A stretch of 64,000 nucleotides of DNA, from positions 1-64,000 of the forward strand of contig CACFJR010000002.1 of the NCBI GenBank assembly GCA_902566755.1, read 5' to 3'. Below are positions 10,179 through 21,445 of this stretch, one piece after another (within the stretch, counting starts at the first letter, position 1; every line of letters starts with the position of its first letter). The DNA comes from an uncultured Pelagibacteraceae bacterium (lineage in GTDB: Bacteria > Pseudomonadota > Alphaproteobacteria > Pelagibacterales > Pelagibacteraceae). The translations under genes were made by a program, and so were the position numbers. The notes beneath the pieces were generated by a model. That model was not told the origin of the DNA. It searched no databases and saw only the letters and a program-made list of their open reading frames with translations.

Positions 10179-11123
10179 ATGAATCAAAATCCAACTAAAC
10201 ACACAAAAGTGTTAATAATTGGGTCTGGCCCAGCCGGATATACTGCAGCAGTTTATGCTGCAAGAGCTATGTTGAATCCAATTTTAGTTCATGGAATGGA
10301 ACCTGGTGGACAATTAACTACAACTACAGATGTTGAGAATTATCCTGGATTTGCAAAAGTAATTCAAGGGCCTTGGCTGATGGACCAAATGAAGGATCAA
10401 GCTAAAGCTGTTGGAACTGAAATGATTGAAGATCATATTTCATCTGTTAATTTTAAGTCTAAGCCTTTTGAAGCTATTGGTGAAAGTGGTAAAAAATATA
10501 CTGCAGACTCAATTATCATTTCCACAGGAGCTCAAGCAAGATGGTTAAATCTCGAGTCTGAAAAAAAATTTAGAGGGTTTGGAGTTTCTGCATGTGCTAC
10601 ATGTGACGGTTTCTTTTTTAAAGAAAAAACTGTTGCGGTAGTTGGGGGTGGAAATGCTGCCGTTGAAGAAGCAATGTTTCTCACAAAATTTGCTTCAAAG
10701 GTAAAACTAATACATAGAAGAGATAAGTTACGAGCAGAAAAAATGCTGCAAAAAAAACTTATGGATAATAAAAAAATTGAGATTATTTGGGATTCAGTCG
10801 TTGAGGAAATTATTGGGGATGATGATCCAAAAAATGTTAAAGGTTTAAAAATCAAGAATGTAAAGAATAACAAAACAAGTGATTTAAAAATCGATGGGCT
10901 ATTTATTGCGATTGGTCATGATCCTGCAACTCAACTGTTTAAAGATCAATTAAAAATGGATAAGGAAGGTTATTTGATTACAAAGCCTGACTCCACAGAA
11001 ACAAATGTTCCAGGAATATTTGCTGCTGGCGATGTGAAAGACAAAATTTTTAGACAAGCTGTTACAGCAGCAGGTATGGGATGTATGGCTGCTTTAGAGG
11101 CTGAGAAATACCTGGCAAGTTAA
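10179..11123 (+). CDS. trxB: Thioredoxin reductase (NADPH)
   Basis: TrxB reduces thioredoxin with NADPH through FAD. The 314-residue sequence has the FAD-binding GSGPAGY at 15-21, the redox-active CATC at 139-142, the NADPH-binding VGGGNAAVEEA, and the C-terminal FAD motif GIFAAGDVKDK. Length and order fit low-molecular-weight bacterial TrxB. It is transcribed alone, divergent from the ELM1-family gene and convergent with the aminotransferase gene, with only 3 bases between the two stop codons. Confidence 0.97.
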   Translation: MNQNPTKHTKVLIIGSGPAGYTAAVYAARAMLNPILVHGMEPGGQLTTTTDVENYPGFAKVIQGPWLMDQMKDQAKAVGTEMIEDHISSVNFKSKPFEAIGESGKKYTADSIIISTGAQARWLNLESEKKFRGFGVSACATCDGFFFKEKTVAVVGGGNAAVEEAMFLTKFASKVKLIHRRDKLRAEKMLQKKLMDNKKIEIIWDSVVEEIIGDDDPKNVKGLKIKNVKNNKTSDLKIDGLFIAIGHDPATQLFKDQLKMDKEGYLITKPDSTETNVPGIFAAGDVKDKIFRQAVTAAGMGCMAALEAEKYLAS

Positions 11124-11126
11124 ATA

Positions 11127-12338
<1,212 letters not shown>

Positions 12339-12362
12339 TTATTTTATTACTTTGTTTAATAT

Positions 12363-14537
12363 ATGCAAAATACATATCAAGATTTAATTACCGATTTAGA
12401 GGGAAAAAAACCACAAATCAGTGGAAAACTTGAGGGAGGTAAGAAGTTTAAAATAATTTCAAATTTTACACCCGCGGGAGATCAACCAGAAGCAATTAAA
12501 AAACTGGTCTCTGGGGCTAATAAAGAACAATTTAATCAAGTTTTATTGGGGGTTACGGGATCAGGTAAAACTTTCACAATGGCAAAAGTTATTGAAGCTA
12601 CGAATAGACCAGCTTTAATATTAGCTCCAAACAAAACATTAGCTGCTCAACTTTACGGCGAAATGAAAACTTTTTTTCCTGAAAATGCTGTGGAGTATTT
12701 TGTTTCATATTATGACTACTATACTCCTGAAGCATACGTACCAAGGTCAGATACATATATAGAAAAAGAAGCATCAATAAATGAACAGATTGATAGAATG
12801 CGTCACTCAGCAACAAGATCTTTACTAGAAAGAGATGACGTACTTATTGTTGCGAGTGTGTCGTGTATTTATGGATTAGGTTCTGTTGAAGCTTATAGTA
12901 AAATGACACTGACACTCCAAAAAAATTATGAATATAACAGGGAACAAATTATTAAGTCTTTTGTTGCTTTACAATACAAAAGGAATGATCAAAACTTTTA
13001 TAGAGGCACTTTTAGAGTAAGAGGTGAAAATCTTGAAATTTTTCCTTCACATCTAGAAGATAGAGCCTGGAGAATAAGTCTCTTTGGAGATAAACTTGAA
13101 CAAATAGAAGAGTTTGATCCGTTGACCGGTGATAAGGTCAGAGATTTAAACTTAATAAAAGTTTATGCAAACAGTCACTACATTACTCCAAAGCCTACTG
13201 TAGAGCAGGCAGTAATAAATATCCGAAAAGAATTAGAACTTACCCTTAAAAAACACAAATCTGAAAATAAGTTATTAGAGGCTCAAAGATTAGAGGAGAG
13301 AACAAAGTTTGACTTAGAAATGATAGAGGCTACTGGATCTTGTGCGGGAATTGAGAACTATTCGAGATTTTTATCTGGTAGAAAACCAGGTGAACCTCCA
13401 CCGACTCTCTTCGAGTACTTTCCAGATAATGCAATTATATTTGTTGACGAGTCTCATGTAACAGTTCCTCAATTAAATGGAATGTATAAAGGAGATAGAT
13501 CAAGAAAAAGTACTCTTGCTGAATATGGATTCAGATTACCTTCATGTATGGATAATAGGCCATTAAAATTTGAAGAATGGGATTTAATGAGAACACAAAC
13601 CATCTTTGTTTCAGCAACCCCAGGACCGTGGGAACTAGAGCAAACAAAAGGTAAATATATAGACCAAGTTATTAGACCCACTGGATTAATTGATCCAGAG
13701 GTAGAAGTAAGACCAGCAAAAAATCAGGTAGATGATTTAATGCACGAGTGTAAAAAAGTTGTTGAAAAGAATTATAGAGTTCTAGTTACTACTTTAACAA
13801 AAAAAATGGCAGAGGATTTGACTGAGTATCTCCATGAGAACGGAATTAAAGTTAGGTATCTTCATTCAGATATTGACACACTTGAGAGGATAGAAATTAT
13901 GCGGGATCTTCGTATGGGTGTTTTTGATGTTTTAGTTGGAATTAACTTATTAAGAGAAGGGCTTGATATACCTGAATGTGCATTGGTGGGTATTTTAGAT
14001 GCAGATAAAGAAGGGTTTCTAAGATCTGAAACATCTCTAATTCAAACAATTGGAAGGGCTGCAAGAAATGTCGAAGGGAAAGTAATCTTATACGCAGATA
14101 AAGAAACAAAAAGTATTAAAAAAGCAATACTGGAAACAAAAAGAAGGAGGGAAATTCAATTAGATTATAACAAAAAAAATAAAATTGATGCTAAATCAAT
14201 TAAAAAAGAAATAAGCGATATTTTAGAAAGTGTTTACGAAAAAGATTACGTAAAAATTAGTGAGGGATCAAATATAGGTGGCAATTTAAAAAAACACTTG
14301 AAGGGTTTAAATAAAAAAATGAAAGACGCTGCATCTAACTTAGAGTTTGAGGAAGCGGCTAAATTAAGAGATGAGATTAGAAAATTGGAAAGTACTGAAC
14401 TTGAAATTACTTTAAATCCTAAAATAAGACAATATGATGTAAAAAATAAGCTTTATCCTAAAGGCAGATCCACTCTGGGAATGCCAGGAACTAAGGTAAC
14501 AAAAAAAAGAGATAAAAAGTGGAAGCACAAAAAATAA
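12363..14537 (+). CDS. uvrB: Excinuclease ABC subunit B
   Basis: UvrB is the damage-verifying helicase-like subunit of nucleotide excision repair. It has a Walker A motif GVTGSGKT, the tyrosine-rich beta-hairpin ([17 protein letters not shown]) that clamps DNA, a DESH Walker B region, helicase motif V/VI residues (QTIGRAARN) and a C-terminal UVR domain ([16 protein letters not shown]) that contacts UvrC. The 724-residue length is slightly above average because of a basic tail. uvrC lies about 1.1 kb downstream in the same transcription unit, which is unusual because the two genes are separate in many bacteria. The 3' end overlaps the next gene by 19 bases. Confidence 0.98.
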   Translation: MQNTYQDLITDLEGKKPQISGKLEGGKKFKIISNFTPAGDQPEAIKKLVSGANKEQFNQVLLGVTGSGKTFTMAKVIEATNRPALILAPNKTLAAQLYGEMKTFFPENAVEYFVSYYDYYTPEAYVPRSDTYIEKEASINEQIDRMRHSATRSLLERDDVLIVASVSCIYGLGSVEAYSKMTLTLQKNYEYNREQIIKSFVALQYKRNDQNFYRGTFRVRGENLEIFPSHLEDRAWRISLFGDKLEQIEEFDPLTGDKVRDLNLIKVYANSHYITPKPTVEQAVINIRKELELTLKKHKSENKLLEAQRLEERTKFDLEMIEATGSCAGIENYSRFLSGRKPGEPPPTLFEYFPDNAIIFVDESHVTVPQLNGMYKGDRSRKSTLAEYGFRLPSCMDNRPLKFEEWDLMRTQTIFVSATPGPWELEQTKGKYIDQVIRPTGLIDPEVEVRPAKNQVDDLMHECKKVVEKNYRVLVTTLTKKMAEDLTEYLHENGIKVRYLHSDIDTLERIEIMRDLRMGVFDVLVGINLLREGLDIPECALVGILDADKEGFLRSETSLIQTIGRAARNVEGKVILYADKETKSIKKAILETKRRREIQLDYNKKNKIDAKSIKKEISDILESVYEKDYVKISEGSNIGGNLKKHLKGLNKKMKDAASNLEFEEAAKLRDEIRKLESTELEITLNPKIRQYDVKNKLYPKGRSTLGMPGTKVTKKRDKKWKHKK

Positions 14538-15274
14538 TAATTACGGGGGGTGCAACTAGAATAGGTGCCGCAATCGCTAGGAGTTTATCCGGAATTAATA
14601 AAGATATAGTCATTCATTATAATAAATCAAAATCAAAAGCAGAAAATTTAAAAAAAGAACTAATAAAAACAGGATCAAAGGTTTATCTTATTAAGGGTGA
14701 TTTGGGAAAAGAAAAAGATGTAAATAAGATAGTAAAATTTGCAAAATCGAAACTAAAATACTTTGATTGTTTAATAAATAATGCATCAATTTTTGAGAAC
14801 GATAAACTAGAAAATTTCAATTCAAGTAGTTGGGAAAAACATTTATCTATTAATCTTAAAGCTCCAGCAATATTATCGAGAGAATTTGGAAAAAATATAA
14901 AAGGAAAAAATAACAACATAATAAACATAATTGATCAAAGAGTTTTTAAACTTACCCCATTTTTTTTCTCGTATACTTTAAGTAAAACAGGTCTTTATAC
15001 TTTAACTAAAACTAGTGCCATGAGTCTTGCACCTCGTGTAAGAGTTAATGGAATAGCACCTGGACCAACAATTAAAAATAAAAGACAATCAAAAGGTCAC
15101 TTTAGAAGGCAATATCTTTCAACCCTTTTAAAAAAACAAGTAGACGTGGAAGAAATATGTAGTGCTGTTGACTTTTTTATTAAAAATAGATCTATTACAG
15201 GGCAAGTAATTTCAATCGATAGTGGTCAAAGCTTAAACTGGCAAACACCAGATGTCTTGAAAGGTAAGGAATGA
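14519..15274 (+). CDS. folM: FolM/PTR1-type short-chain dehydrogenase (predicted dihydrofolate/pteridine reductase)
   Basis: This 251-residue SDR begins with GTG at 14519 inside the end of uvrB. Its dinucleotide motif is TGGATRIG (9-16), the TGxxxRxG form typical of pteridine reductases rather than the common TGxxxGxG. The catalytic set is Asp139, Tyr152, Lys156: Asp replaces the usual Ser, and the Asp-to-Tyr spacing of 13 is the same as in PTR1. It sits directly upstream of folB with a 4-base overlap. I infer an NADPH-dependent reductase of dihydrofolate or dihydromonapterin. A generic SDR role remains possible. Confidence 0.75.
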   Translation: MEAQKIIITGGATRIGAAIARSLSGINKDIVIHYNKSKSKAENLKKELIKTGSKVYLIKGDLGKEKDVNKIVKFAKSKLKYFDCLINNASIFENDKLENFNSSSWEKHLSINLKAPAILSREFGKNIKGKNNNIINIIDQRVFKLTPFFFSYTLSKTGLYTLTKTSAMSLAPRVRVNGIAPGPTIKNKRQSKGHFRRQYLSTLLKKQVDVEEICSAVDFFIKNRSITGQVISIDSGQSLNWQTPDVLKGKE

Positions 15275-15690
15275 AAAGAAGTAATTTAAAAATCGTAAAA
15301 ATTAATAAATCTAAAAAGCTTTTTAATTATGAAAAAAAAGTTCTTATAAAAGAATTACTACTAGATCTAAAAATTGGATATTTTGACTTTGAAAAAGAAA
15401 AAAAACAAAAAGTTAAATTCTCACTTGAAATAGATTATGTAGACAAAAAACCATCAAGTGATAAGGACATCAAATCAATTGTAAATTACGCAAAAGTTGT
15501 AAAATTGATTAAAAAACTTGTTAAAAAAAAACATTACAATTTTCTTGAAACATTAGCAGAAGATGTTTTTGATGAACTTTTTAAAGATAAAAGAATAGAT
15601 AAAATAAGTCTTCAAATAGAAAAACTCGAGATTATGAGAGATTGCTCTTCTGTTGGGATACAAATCTCAAAAAAAAGAAGTCATGATTAG
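15271..15690 (+). CDS. folB: Dihydroneopterin aldolase
   Basis: FolB converts dihydroneopterin to hydroxymethyl-dihydropterin in folate synthesis. The 139-residue sequence shows the tunnelling-fold pattern: [31 protein letters not shown], then [18 protein letters not shown] and the conserved glutamate in [10 protein letters not shown], ending with strand residues [10 protein letters not shown]. An N-terminal basic extension of about 20 residues precedes the conserved part. It overlaps the FolM-type gene by 4 bases and uvrC by 8, so a folate step is embedded between two excision-repair genes in one operon. Confidence 0.88.
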   Translation: MKRSNLKIVKINKSKKLFNYEKKVLIKELLLDLKIGYFDFEKEKKQKVKFSLEIDYVDKKPSSDKDIKSIVNYAKVVKLIKKLVKKKHYNFLETLAEDVFDELFKDKRIDKISLQIEKLEIMRDCSSVGIQISKKRSHD

Positions 15691-17518
15691 TTCTGAAATT
15701 GGAAAAGAAATCATAAAGAAAGAGTTGCCTTTAATTCCAAAGCTTCCAGGTGTTTACAAAATGCTGAGTGATAAAGATCAAATTCTTTATGTTGGTAAAG
15801 CAAAAAACCTACCCAATAGACTCAAAAGTTATGTATCGGAAAAAAATCATATTATTAGAACTGAGAGAATGCTATCTCAAACACGAAAAATTGAGATTAC
15901 AACTACATCAAATGAAAGCGAGGCACTACTTCTTGAAGCTAATCTTATTAAAAAACACAAACCAAAGTTTAATATCTTGTTAAGAGATGACAAATCTTTT
16001 CCATTCATTTTTATCGGCAATAAAGACAGGTGGTCTCAAATAAAAAGACATAGAGGTAAAAAAACTAAGGAAGGTTTTTATTTTGGTCCTTTTGCATCTG
16101 CTGGATCTGCAAACTGGACTATAAAAATGATCCAAAAAATATTCCATCTTAGAGTTTGTGATGATACTGTTTTTAAAAATAGAGAACGACCTTGTATTTT
16201 ATATCAGATCAAAAGATGCTCAGGTCCTTGTGTTGGTTATATTGATGAAAGTGAATACAAGAGAACAGTTGATGATGCTATTGAATTTGTCTCTGGTAAA
16301 TCAAGAAAGATACAAAAAAATTTATCCGATCAAATGGAAAAAGCTAGCGAGAATCTTGATTTTGAGAAAGCAGGAATTCTCAGAGATAGAATTAAATCAC
16401 TTAACATAATTCAATCATCTCAAAGGATAAATGAAGCAAACTTAGTTGAAGCCGATGTTATTGCTGCATATAAAGAATCTGGACAAACTTGTATACAAGT
16501 ATTCTTTTACAGATCTAAACAAAATTGGGGTAATCAAGCTTTTTTTCCAAAACATGATCCTGATGAAAATTTAGGCAATATTTTAAATTCCTTTGTTTCA
16601 CAATTTTATGAAAATAAAAGTGTCCCATCATCAATTATTCTATCCCAAGAAATTAAAGAGAAAATTTTGATAGAGCAGACTCTTTCACAAAAAGAGAGTA
16701 AACAAGTGAATATTTCAGTAGCCAAAAAAGGTTCTAAGTTAAAAGTAATTAATCAAGCAATTAAAAATGCAAAAGATAGTTTAAATAGAAAGCTTCATGA
16801 AACTCAAAATAATAGAGAACTATTTGAGTCGGTTGTTGCAAAATTTAATTTAGAAACAAATATCAATCTTATTGAAGTTTACGACAATAGTCATATTCAA
16901 GGAACAAATAGTGTTGGAGCATTAATTTCTTATGGAGATGAGGGATTTATTAAAAAAAGATATAGGAAATTTAATATAAAAATGAAGAAAAATGAACAAG
17001 ACGATTATGGTATGATGAAAGAAGTACTTACAAGAAGATTCAAAAAAGCTGTGCAAGAAAAAGAAGATCATCTTTCATTTCCTGATCTTATTTTTGTTGA
17101 TGGAGGAAAAGGTCAATATTCAGTAGCAAGAGAGACATTAAATGAACTTGGACTTCATGATATTCCACTAATAGCGATTGCTAAAGGGAAGTTTAGAAAT
17201 AGTGGAAATGAAACTTTTTTTCATAATGGGAAAGAATATAAGTTTTCAAAAAATGACCCTACTCTATTTTTTCTTCAAAGAATAAGGGATGAGTCCCACA
17301 GGTTTGCGATTAGCGCTCACAGAGCTCGAAGAAAAAAAGGTATAAGTAAATCTTTATTGGATCAAATAGAAGGTATAGGATCAATTAGAAAAAGAGCTTT
17401 GCTTAACCATTTTGGTTCAGCAAGAGCAGTGGAGTCTGCTAGTTTGGATGAGATTAAGTCAGTGGAAGGAGTTGAGGAAAAAGTTGCAAAAAAGATATAT
17501 AATTTCTTCCACGAATGA
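15683..17518 (+). CDS. uvrC: Excinuclease ABC subunit C
   Basis: UvrC makes both incisions in nucleotide excision repair. The N-terminal GIY-YIG nuclease domain ([20 protein letters not shown]) is followed by the cysteine-containing [15 protein letters not shown] region, a UVR domain ([16 protein letters not shown]), the RNase H-like C-terminal nuclease ([28 protein letters not shown]) and terminal helix-hairpin-helix motifs ([17 protein letters not shown]). I chose ATG 15683 (611 residues) rather than a TTG at 15653 because it is a stronger start codon and gives the usual N-terminus. It overlaps folB by 8 bases and pgsA by 4. Confidence 0.97.
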   Translation: MISSEIGKEIIKKELPLIPKLPGVYKMLSDKDQILYVGKAKNLPNRLKSYVSEKNHIIRTERMLSQTRKIEITTTSNESEALLLEANLIKKHKPKFNILLRDDKSFPFIFIGNKDRWSQIKRHRGKKTKEGFYFGPFASAGSANWTIKMIQKIFHLRVCDDTVFKNRERPCILYQIKRCSGPCVGYIDESEYKRTVDDAIEFVSGKSRKIQKNLSDQMEKASENLDFEKAGILRDRIKSLNIIQSSQRINEANLVEADVIAAYKESGQTCIQVFFYRSKQNWGNQAFFPKHDPDENLGNILNSFVSQFYENKSVPSSIILSQEIKEKILIEQTLSQKESKQVNISVAKKGSKLKVINQAIKNAKDSLNRKLHETQNNRELFESVVAKFNLETNINLIEVYDNSHIQGTNSVGALISYGDEGFIKKRYRKFNIKMKKNEQDDYGMMKEVLTRRFKKAVQEKEDHLSFPDLIFVDGGKGQYSVARETLNELGLHDIPLIAIAKGKFRNSGNETFFHNGKEYKFSKNDPTLFFLQRIRDESHRFAISAHRARRKKGISKSLLDQIEGIGSIRKRALLNHFGSARAVESASLDEIKSVEGVEEKVAKKIYNFFHE

Positions 17519-18096
17519 AAATAAAATTTCCTAATTACCTAACGATTGGACGAATTATAATAGTTCCGGTTTTTGTTTTAACATATTACCTACCCGGATT
17601 TTACGGAGATATAATTCCATTTACTTTATTTGTTATTGCATCTTTTACTGATTTTTTGGATGGCCTTCTTGCAAGATTGTACAAAGAGGAGTCTAAACTT
17701 GGAGAACTCTTAGATCCTATAGCAGATAAAATTATTGTGGCAACAGCACTTATTTTACTCGTAATGGATGGAACAATAAAAAATTATGAGGTAATTGCAG
17801 CAATAATTATTTTAACTCGTGAAATTTTAATTTCAGGACTGAGAGAATTTTTAGCAAAAGGACAAGTGAATTTACCAGTATCAGGATTAGCTAAATTAAA
17901 AACTTTCTTACAGATGTTTTCAATATCATTACTTTTAACTGGTGAAACTGGAAATAAAATAATTAATTTTCAAGACTATAACGCGCAAACTATTGGTATT
18001 ATATTGTTATGGCTTTCAGCTTTTATCACCTTGTATACAGCTTATGATTATCTGAGAAAAGGCATTGATCACGCAATATCAGAAGACAACAAATAA
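17515..18096 (+). CDS. pgsA: CDP-diacylglycerol--glycerol-3-phosphate 3-phosphatidyltransferase
   Basis: PgsA is an integral membrane enzyme that makes phosphatidylglycerol phosphate, the first committed step to phosphatidylglycerol. The CDP-alcohol phosphotransferase signature is complete: DFLDGLLAR, then eight residues, G-x3-D-x3-D in [10 protein letters not shown]. Several hydrophobic segments span the 193 residues. Adjacency to uvrC is a common bacterial arrangement. The ATGA overlap with uvrC suggests coupling. It ends at 18096, directly against the stop of the convergent ilvE, with no base between. Confidence 0.95.
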   Translation: MKIKFPNYLTIGRIIIVPVFVLTYYLPGFYGDIIPFTLFVIASFTDFLDGLLARLYKEESKLGELLDPIADKIIVATALILLVMDGTIKNYEVIAAIIILTREILISGLREFLAKGQVNLPVSGLAKLKTFLQMFSISLLLTGETGNKIINFQDYNAQTIGIILLWLSAFITLYTAYDYLRKGIDHAISEDNK

Positions 18097-18978
18097 TTAA
18101 GCTGCAATTTTTTTTCTAACGAAAGATTGATAACTATCCGATAAATCTATTATTGTTTTGCAAACTTTAAAAGAATGATTTGATATTTTTGAAACAGGTG
18201 TTACCTCTGCTGCAGTTCCTGTTAAGAAGCATCCTACAAAATCCTTTAATTCGTTGGGTGAGATTTTTCTCTCAATAACTTTGATATTTTTAGATTTTGC
18301 AATTTCAATCACGGTTCTTCTAGTAATTCCATCTAAGAATGAGTCTGGTACTGGAGTATGTAGTTCCCCTTTAGTATCCTTGAAAAAAATATTTGCACCA
18401 GTTGCTTCTGCAACATTTCCCTCGTGATCTAACATTAGAGAGTCTGTGTAACCTTGTCTCTCTGCCTCGTGCTTTGACAAAGTGCAAATCATGTAAAGTC
18501 CTGAGGCTTTTGTATCCCATGGTATTGAGTCAGGAGAAGGTCTTCTCCAATTTGATATATTTAACTTAATACCTTCAGTTTTAAGTTTAGGATCAAAATA
18601 AGATCCCCACTCCCAAGTCGCAATGGCCACATGAATTTTTGTTTGTTGAGCCGAGATTGCCATCATCTCACTTCCTCTCCAAGCTACAGGTCTTACATAG
18701 CCATTTTTTACATTTTGAGCTGATACAATTTTTTTTGTTGCAATATTTATGTCGCCCTCAGAATAAGGAATTTCAAAACCCATTCTTTTTGCTGAATAAA
18801 AAAATCTTGAAGTATGTTCCTCAAGTTTAAAAATATTCCCGTCATAAACTCTTTCACCTTCAAATACACAACTTCCATAATGTAAACCATGACTTAAAAC
18901 ATGTAGCTTTACATCAGACCAATCAACTAAGTCTGAATTGTACCATATTTTACCGTCTCTTTTATCGTAAGGAATCAT
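18097..18978 (-). CDS. ilvE: Branched-chain amino acid aminotransferase
   Basis: IlvE performs the last step of leucine, isoleucine and valine synthesis. The 293-residue class IV PLP enzyme begins IPYDKRDGKIWYNSDLVDWSDVKLHVLSHGLHYGSCVFEGERVYDG. It carries the TKASGLYM segment with the probable PLP lysine, the DSLMLDHEGNVAEATGANIFF strand and the GITRRTVIEIAK motif. D-amino-acid aminotransferases share the fold, but length and N-terminus fit BCAT. It reads from a promoter with a perfect -35 hexamer that overlaps the divergent promoter of the MarR gene. Confidence 0.95.
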   Translation of the reverse strand: MIPYDKRDGKIWYNSDLVDWSDVKLHVLSHGLHYGSCVFEGERVYDGNIFKLEEHTSRFFYSAKRMGFEIPYSEGDINIATKKIVSAQNVKNGYVRPVAWRGSEMMAISAQQTKIHVAIATWEWGSYFDPKLKTEGIKLNISNWRRPSPDSIPWDTKASGLYMICTLSKHEAERQGYTDSLMLDHEGNVAEATGANIFFKDTKGELHTPVPDSFLDGITRRTVIEIAKSKNIKVIERKISPNELKDFVGCFLTGTAAEVTPVSKISNHSFKVCKTIIDLSDSYQSFVRKKIAA

Positions 18979-18992
18979 ATTAAAAAGATTTA

Positions 18993-19021
18993 TTTATAAA
19001 AAATATATTCCTATATATAAT
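18993..19021 (+). promoter_or_regulatory. Putative sigma-70 promoter of the MarR/response regulator/kinase operon
   Basis: TTTATA (18993-18998) and a perfect TATAAT (19016-19021) are separated by 17 bases. Transcription would begin near 19028, 16 bases before the ATG at 19044. The element lies almost exactly over the ilvE promoter on the opposite strand. Confidence 0.45.
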
Positions 19022-19028
19022 ATGTCAA
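19000..19028 (-). promoter_or_regulatory. Putative sigma-70 promoter of ilvE
   Basis: On the minus strand a perfect -35 TTGACA (complement of 19023-19028) is followed after 17 bases by TATTTT (complement of 19000-19005). The predicted start is near 18993, 15 bases before the ilvE ATG. It overlaps a promoter-like sequence facing the other way (18993-19021), so the two may compete. Confidence 0.5.
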
Positions 19029-19043
19029 TATAACTTACCAATT

Positions 19044-19487
19044 ATGAAAAATCTTCTTTACCTAAAAGATGAACAATTAAAAGGTTTTATTGAAAAAATC
19101 TTTGTTGGTTACAGGGAAACATTTAACGATTCAAAAAAAGTACTTAAAAAATACAATTTAGGAACTGCTCATCATAAAGCTCTGCATTTGATATCATTTT
19201 ATGATGGGATAACTATTACTCAATTACTTAACAAGCTAAATGTAACAAAACAAAGTTTAAATAGAGTTATAAATGATTTAAAAAAATTAAATTATCTAGA
19301 ATTTAAAAAGGATACTAAGGACACAAGAGTAAAACATATTTTTTTGAATGATAAAGGTAAGAAAATATTTGATGAAATTTTTTTATCTCAAAAAAAAAGG
19401 ATTTATAAAGCATTACTTAACTCAAGTTCAAAAGAAGTAATAAATTTTGAAATAGTTTTAAAAAGAATAATAGATGGAAAGTTTTAA
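19044..19487 (+). CDS. petP: MarR-family transcriptional regulator, PetP-like
   Basis: This 147-residue protein has a winged helix-turn-helix of the MarR family: ITITQLLNKLNVTKQSLNRVINDLKKLNYLEFKKDTKDTRVKHIFL contains the recognition helix (about 65-85) and the wing. Terminal helices suited to dimerisation flank it. It is followed, with a 14-base overlap, by an OmpR-type response regulator, the same pairing as petP-petR in Rhodobacter. The PetP name rests on this context and is an inference. It may regulate its own operon from the overlapped divergent promoter region. Confidence 0.75.
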   Translation: MKNLLYLKDEQLKGFIEKIFVGYRETFNDSKKVLKKYNLGTAHHKALHLISFYDGITITQLLNKLNVTKQSLNRVINDLKKLNYLEFKKDTKDTRVKHIFLNDKGKKIFDEIFLSQKKRIYKALLNSSSKEVINFEIVLKRIIDGKF

Positions 19488-20151
19488 ATCTCATATTTTA
19501 GTAATTGATGATGACGAGGGAATAAGGTCATTACTTAAACAATTTTTAAATGAAAACGGGTATTTAGTAAATACAGCCTCAAATGCATTAGATGCGAAAG
19601 AAAAGATTTCAATAATAAAATTTGATCTTTTGGTCTTAGATATAATGATGCCTGGTAAGAGTGGGTTAGAATTTATTTCTGAAAATAAAAATAATTTAAA
19701 TGTGCCAATCATTTTACTTACGGCTAAAGGAGAAGCGAGTGAAAGAGTTGAAGGGTTAGAAACAGGTGCAGATGATTACTTGCCGAAACCTTTTGAACCT
19801 AAGGAACTTTTATTAAGGATTAATAATATCTTAAAAAAAACTAAAAAAGTTAATCTTAAACACGTCCTTGAATTCGGCTCAATTAAAATAGATTTAAATA
19901 AGTTGATGATTACCAATCAAAATAGTAATTTTAAAATTAACAATACTGAAAAAACAATTTTAGAAAAAATGATAAATAATCCTGGTAAAATATTTTCAAG
20001 AATTGATATTGGTAATTTAATTAAAATCGATAAAGAAAGATCAATTGATGTAATTATTACTAGGCTCAGAAAAAAAATTGAGACAAATCCAAAAAATCCA
20101 AAATACTTACAAACAATTAGAGGTTCAGGCTATGTTCTCTGGGTTGAGTAG
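19474..20151 (+). CDS. petR: OmpR/PetR-family two-component response regulator
   Basis: The 225-residue regulator has a CheY-like receiver domain with acidic pocket Asp12-Asp13, phosphoacceptor Asp56 in LLVLDIMMPG, and a conserved lysine in DDYLPKPFEPKE. A C-terminal OmpR/PhoB winged-helix DNA-binding domain follows (FSRIDIGNLIKIDKERSIDVIITRLRKKIE, then IRGSGYVLW). The start ATG lies within the end of the MarR gene. The histidine kinase downstream is presumably its partner. SAR11-type genomes carry few two-component systems, so this one could control a broad regulon; its target cannot be read from sequence. Confidence 0.9.
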   Translation: MESFKSHILVIDDDEGIRSLLKQFLNENGYLVNTASNALDAKEKISIIKFDLLVLDIMMPGKSGLEFISENKNNLNVPIILLTAKGEASERVEGLETGADDYLPKPFEPKELLLRINNILKKTKKVNLKHVLEFGSIKIDLNKLMITNQNSNFKINNTEKTILEKMINNPGKIFSRIDIGNLIKIDKERSIDVIITRLRKKIETNPKNPKYLQTIRGSGYVLWVE

Positions 20152-21445
20152 TTATATCAAAATGTTACTTCCAAAAAGACTTTTTTATAGAGCATTACTA
20201 ATTGTAGCTGCACCAGTAATAATATTGCAAATTATTATATCGATTGTTTTTTTTGATAGCCTCTGGATAAAAACTAATAAAGGGATGACCAGGGCTTTAG
20301 TAGGTGAAATTAAGTTTTTTATAGATGCTTACGAAAATGAGGAATATGAAAAAGATAATTTGATTAAACTATTTAAAGAACATCATAATTTTAATGTGAA
20401 GTTTCAGACATTTGGGGATATTCCAGAAACAGATATGGAAAGATGGTTTAGTCCCATGGATAGAACTCTGAGAAGAGAATTGAAAAATAAATTTAATAAT
20501 TATTGGTTTGATACAACTACGTATAAAGAATTAATTGAGTTGAAGATTGAATATCTTAATGGTTATTTTGAATTTTTAATTCCAAAGAATAGAGTCACTA
20601 ATACATCAGCTAGATTATTTGCGTTATGGATAACATTCCCAGCATTTTTGTTAATTACAATCGCTCTAATCTTCTTAAAAAATCAAACTCGTCCAATAAT
20701 TAATTTAGCAAAAGCATCAGAAAAATTTGGCAGAGGTGAAGATGTTGAGGAGTTTAGACCTTCGGGTGCTCTGGAGATAAGACAAGCTGGTTTTGAGTTT
20801 GAAAGAATGAGAAAGAGAATATTGAGACACTTAAACCAAAGATCTGAAATGCTTTCAGGTATAAGCCATGACTTGAGAACGCCACTCACTAGAATTAAAC
20901 TTCAACTTGCTCTAATAAAAGACGAAAAGATTTCAAGTAAATTATCTGAAGATGTGGAGGATATGGAAAAAATGTTAAATGAATACCTTCAATTTACTAG
21001 CTCTACATCATCTGAAAAAACTGAACTTTTTGATATTTCAAAATTACTTAATCATTCAATTATGAAATATGAGAATAACAATATTACTTCTAATATAGAG
21101 CAAGAGATTTTTTTTAATGGAAGAAAGAGTTTAATAAATAGATGCATAGATAACTTAATTAATAATTCCCTTAAATACTCAAATAAAGTTTTGGTAAATT
21201 TAAAAAAGATTCATAAAAGCTTGATAATTACTGTTGATGACGACGGTCCTGGAATAGCTGAGAGTGAATATGAAAACGTTTTTAAACCATTTTACAAAAT
21301 AAATAAAGGAAGAGGTGATTCTAAGTCTAGTGTTGGCTTGGGTTTATCAATCTCATCAGATGTAGTGAGATCCCACGGGGGTAGTATTACATTAGATAAA
21401 TCTAGTCTTGGCGGTTTAAGGGTTAAGATCTCTTTGCCTTTTTAA
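20132..21445 (+). CDS. Membrane sensor histidine kinase, EnvZ-like
   Basis: The kinase has two membrane segments (about 21-43 and 162-182) flanking a periplasmic loop of roughly 118 residues. A HAMP segment follows, then the dimerisation box with phosphoacceptor His246 (SGISHDLRTPLTR), an N-box (DNLINNSLKYS), G1 (DDDGPGI) and G2 (VGLGLSIS). I chose ATG 20132, giving 437 residues; longer readings back to 20078 run through the response-regulator gene, and ATG 20162 is also possible. It should phosphorylate the upstream regulator. Its 3' end overlaps the convergent ubiK by 23 bases. Confidence 0.9.
   Translation: MFSGLSSYIKMLLPKRLFYRALLIVAAPVIILQIIISIVFFDSLWIKTNKGMTRALVGEIKFFIDAYENEEYEKDNLIKLFKEHHNFNVKFQTFGDIPETDMERWFSPMDRTLRRELKNKFNNYWFDTTTYKELIELKIEYLNGYFEFLIPKNRVTNTSARLFALWITFPAFLLITIALIFLKNQTRPIINLAKASEKFGRGEDVEEFRPSGALEIRQAGFEFERMRKRILRHLNQRSEMLSGISHDLRTPLTRIKLQLALIKDEKISSKLSEDVEDMEKMLNEYLQFTSSTSSEKTELFDISKLLNHSIMKYENNNITSNIEQEIFFNGRKSLINRCIDNLINNSLKYSNKVLVNLKKIHKSLIITVDDDGPGIAESEYENVFKPFYKINKGRGDSKSSVGLGLSISSDVVRSHGGSITLDKSSLGGLRVKISLPF

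Noticed and set aside
15653-15682. TTG start for uvrC at 15653
   Set aside because: It is inside folB and adds ten lysine-rich residues not expected in UvrC; ATG 15683 is a better start codon with a normal overlap.
20078-20131. Longer N-terminus for the histidine kinase starting at 20078
   Set aside because: The added 18 residues are a shifted-frame reading of the response-regulator gene and are charged, not membrane-like; ATG 20132 or 20162 fits better.
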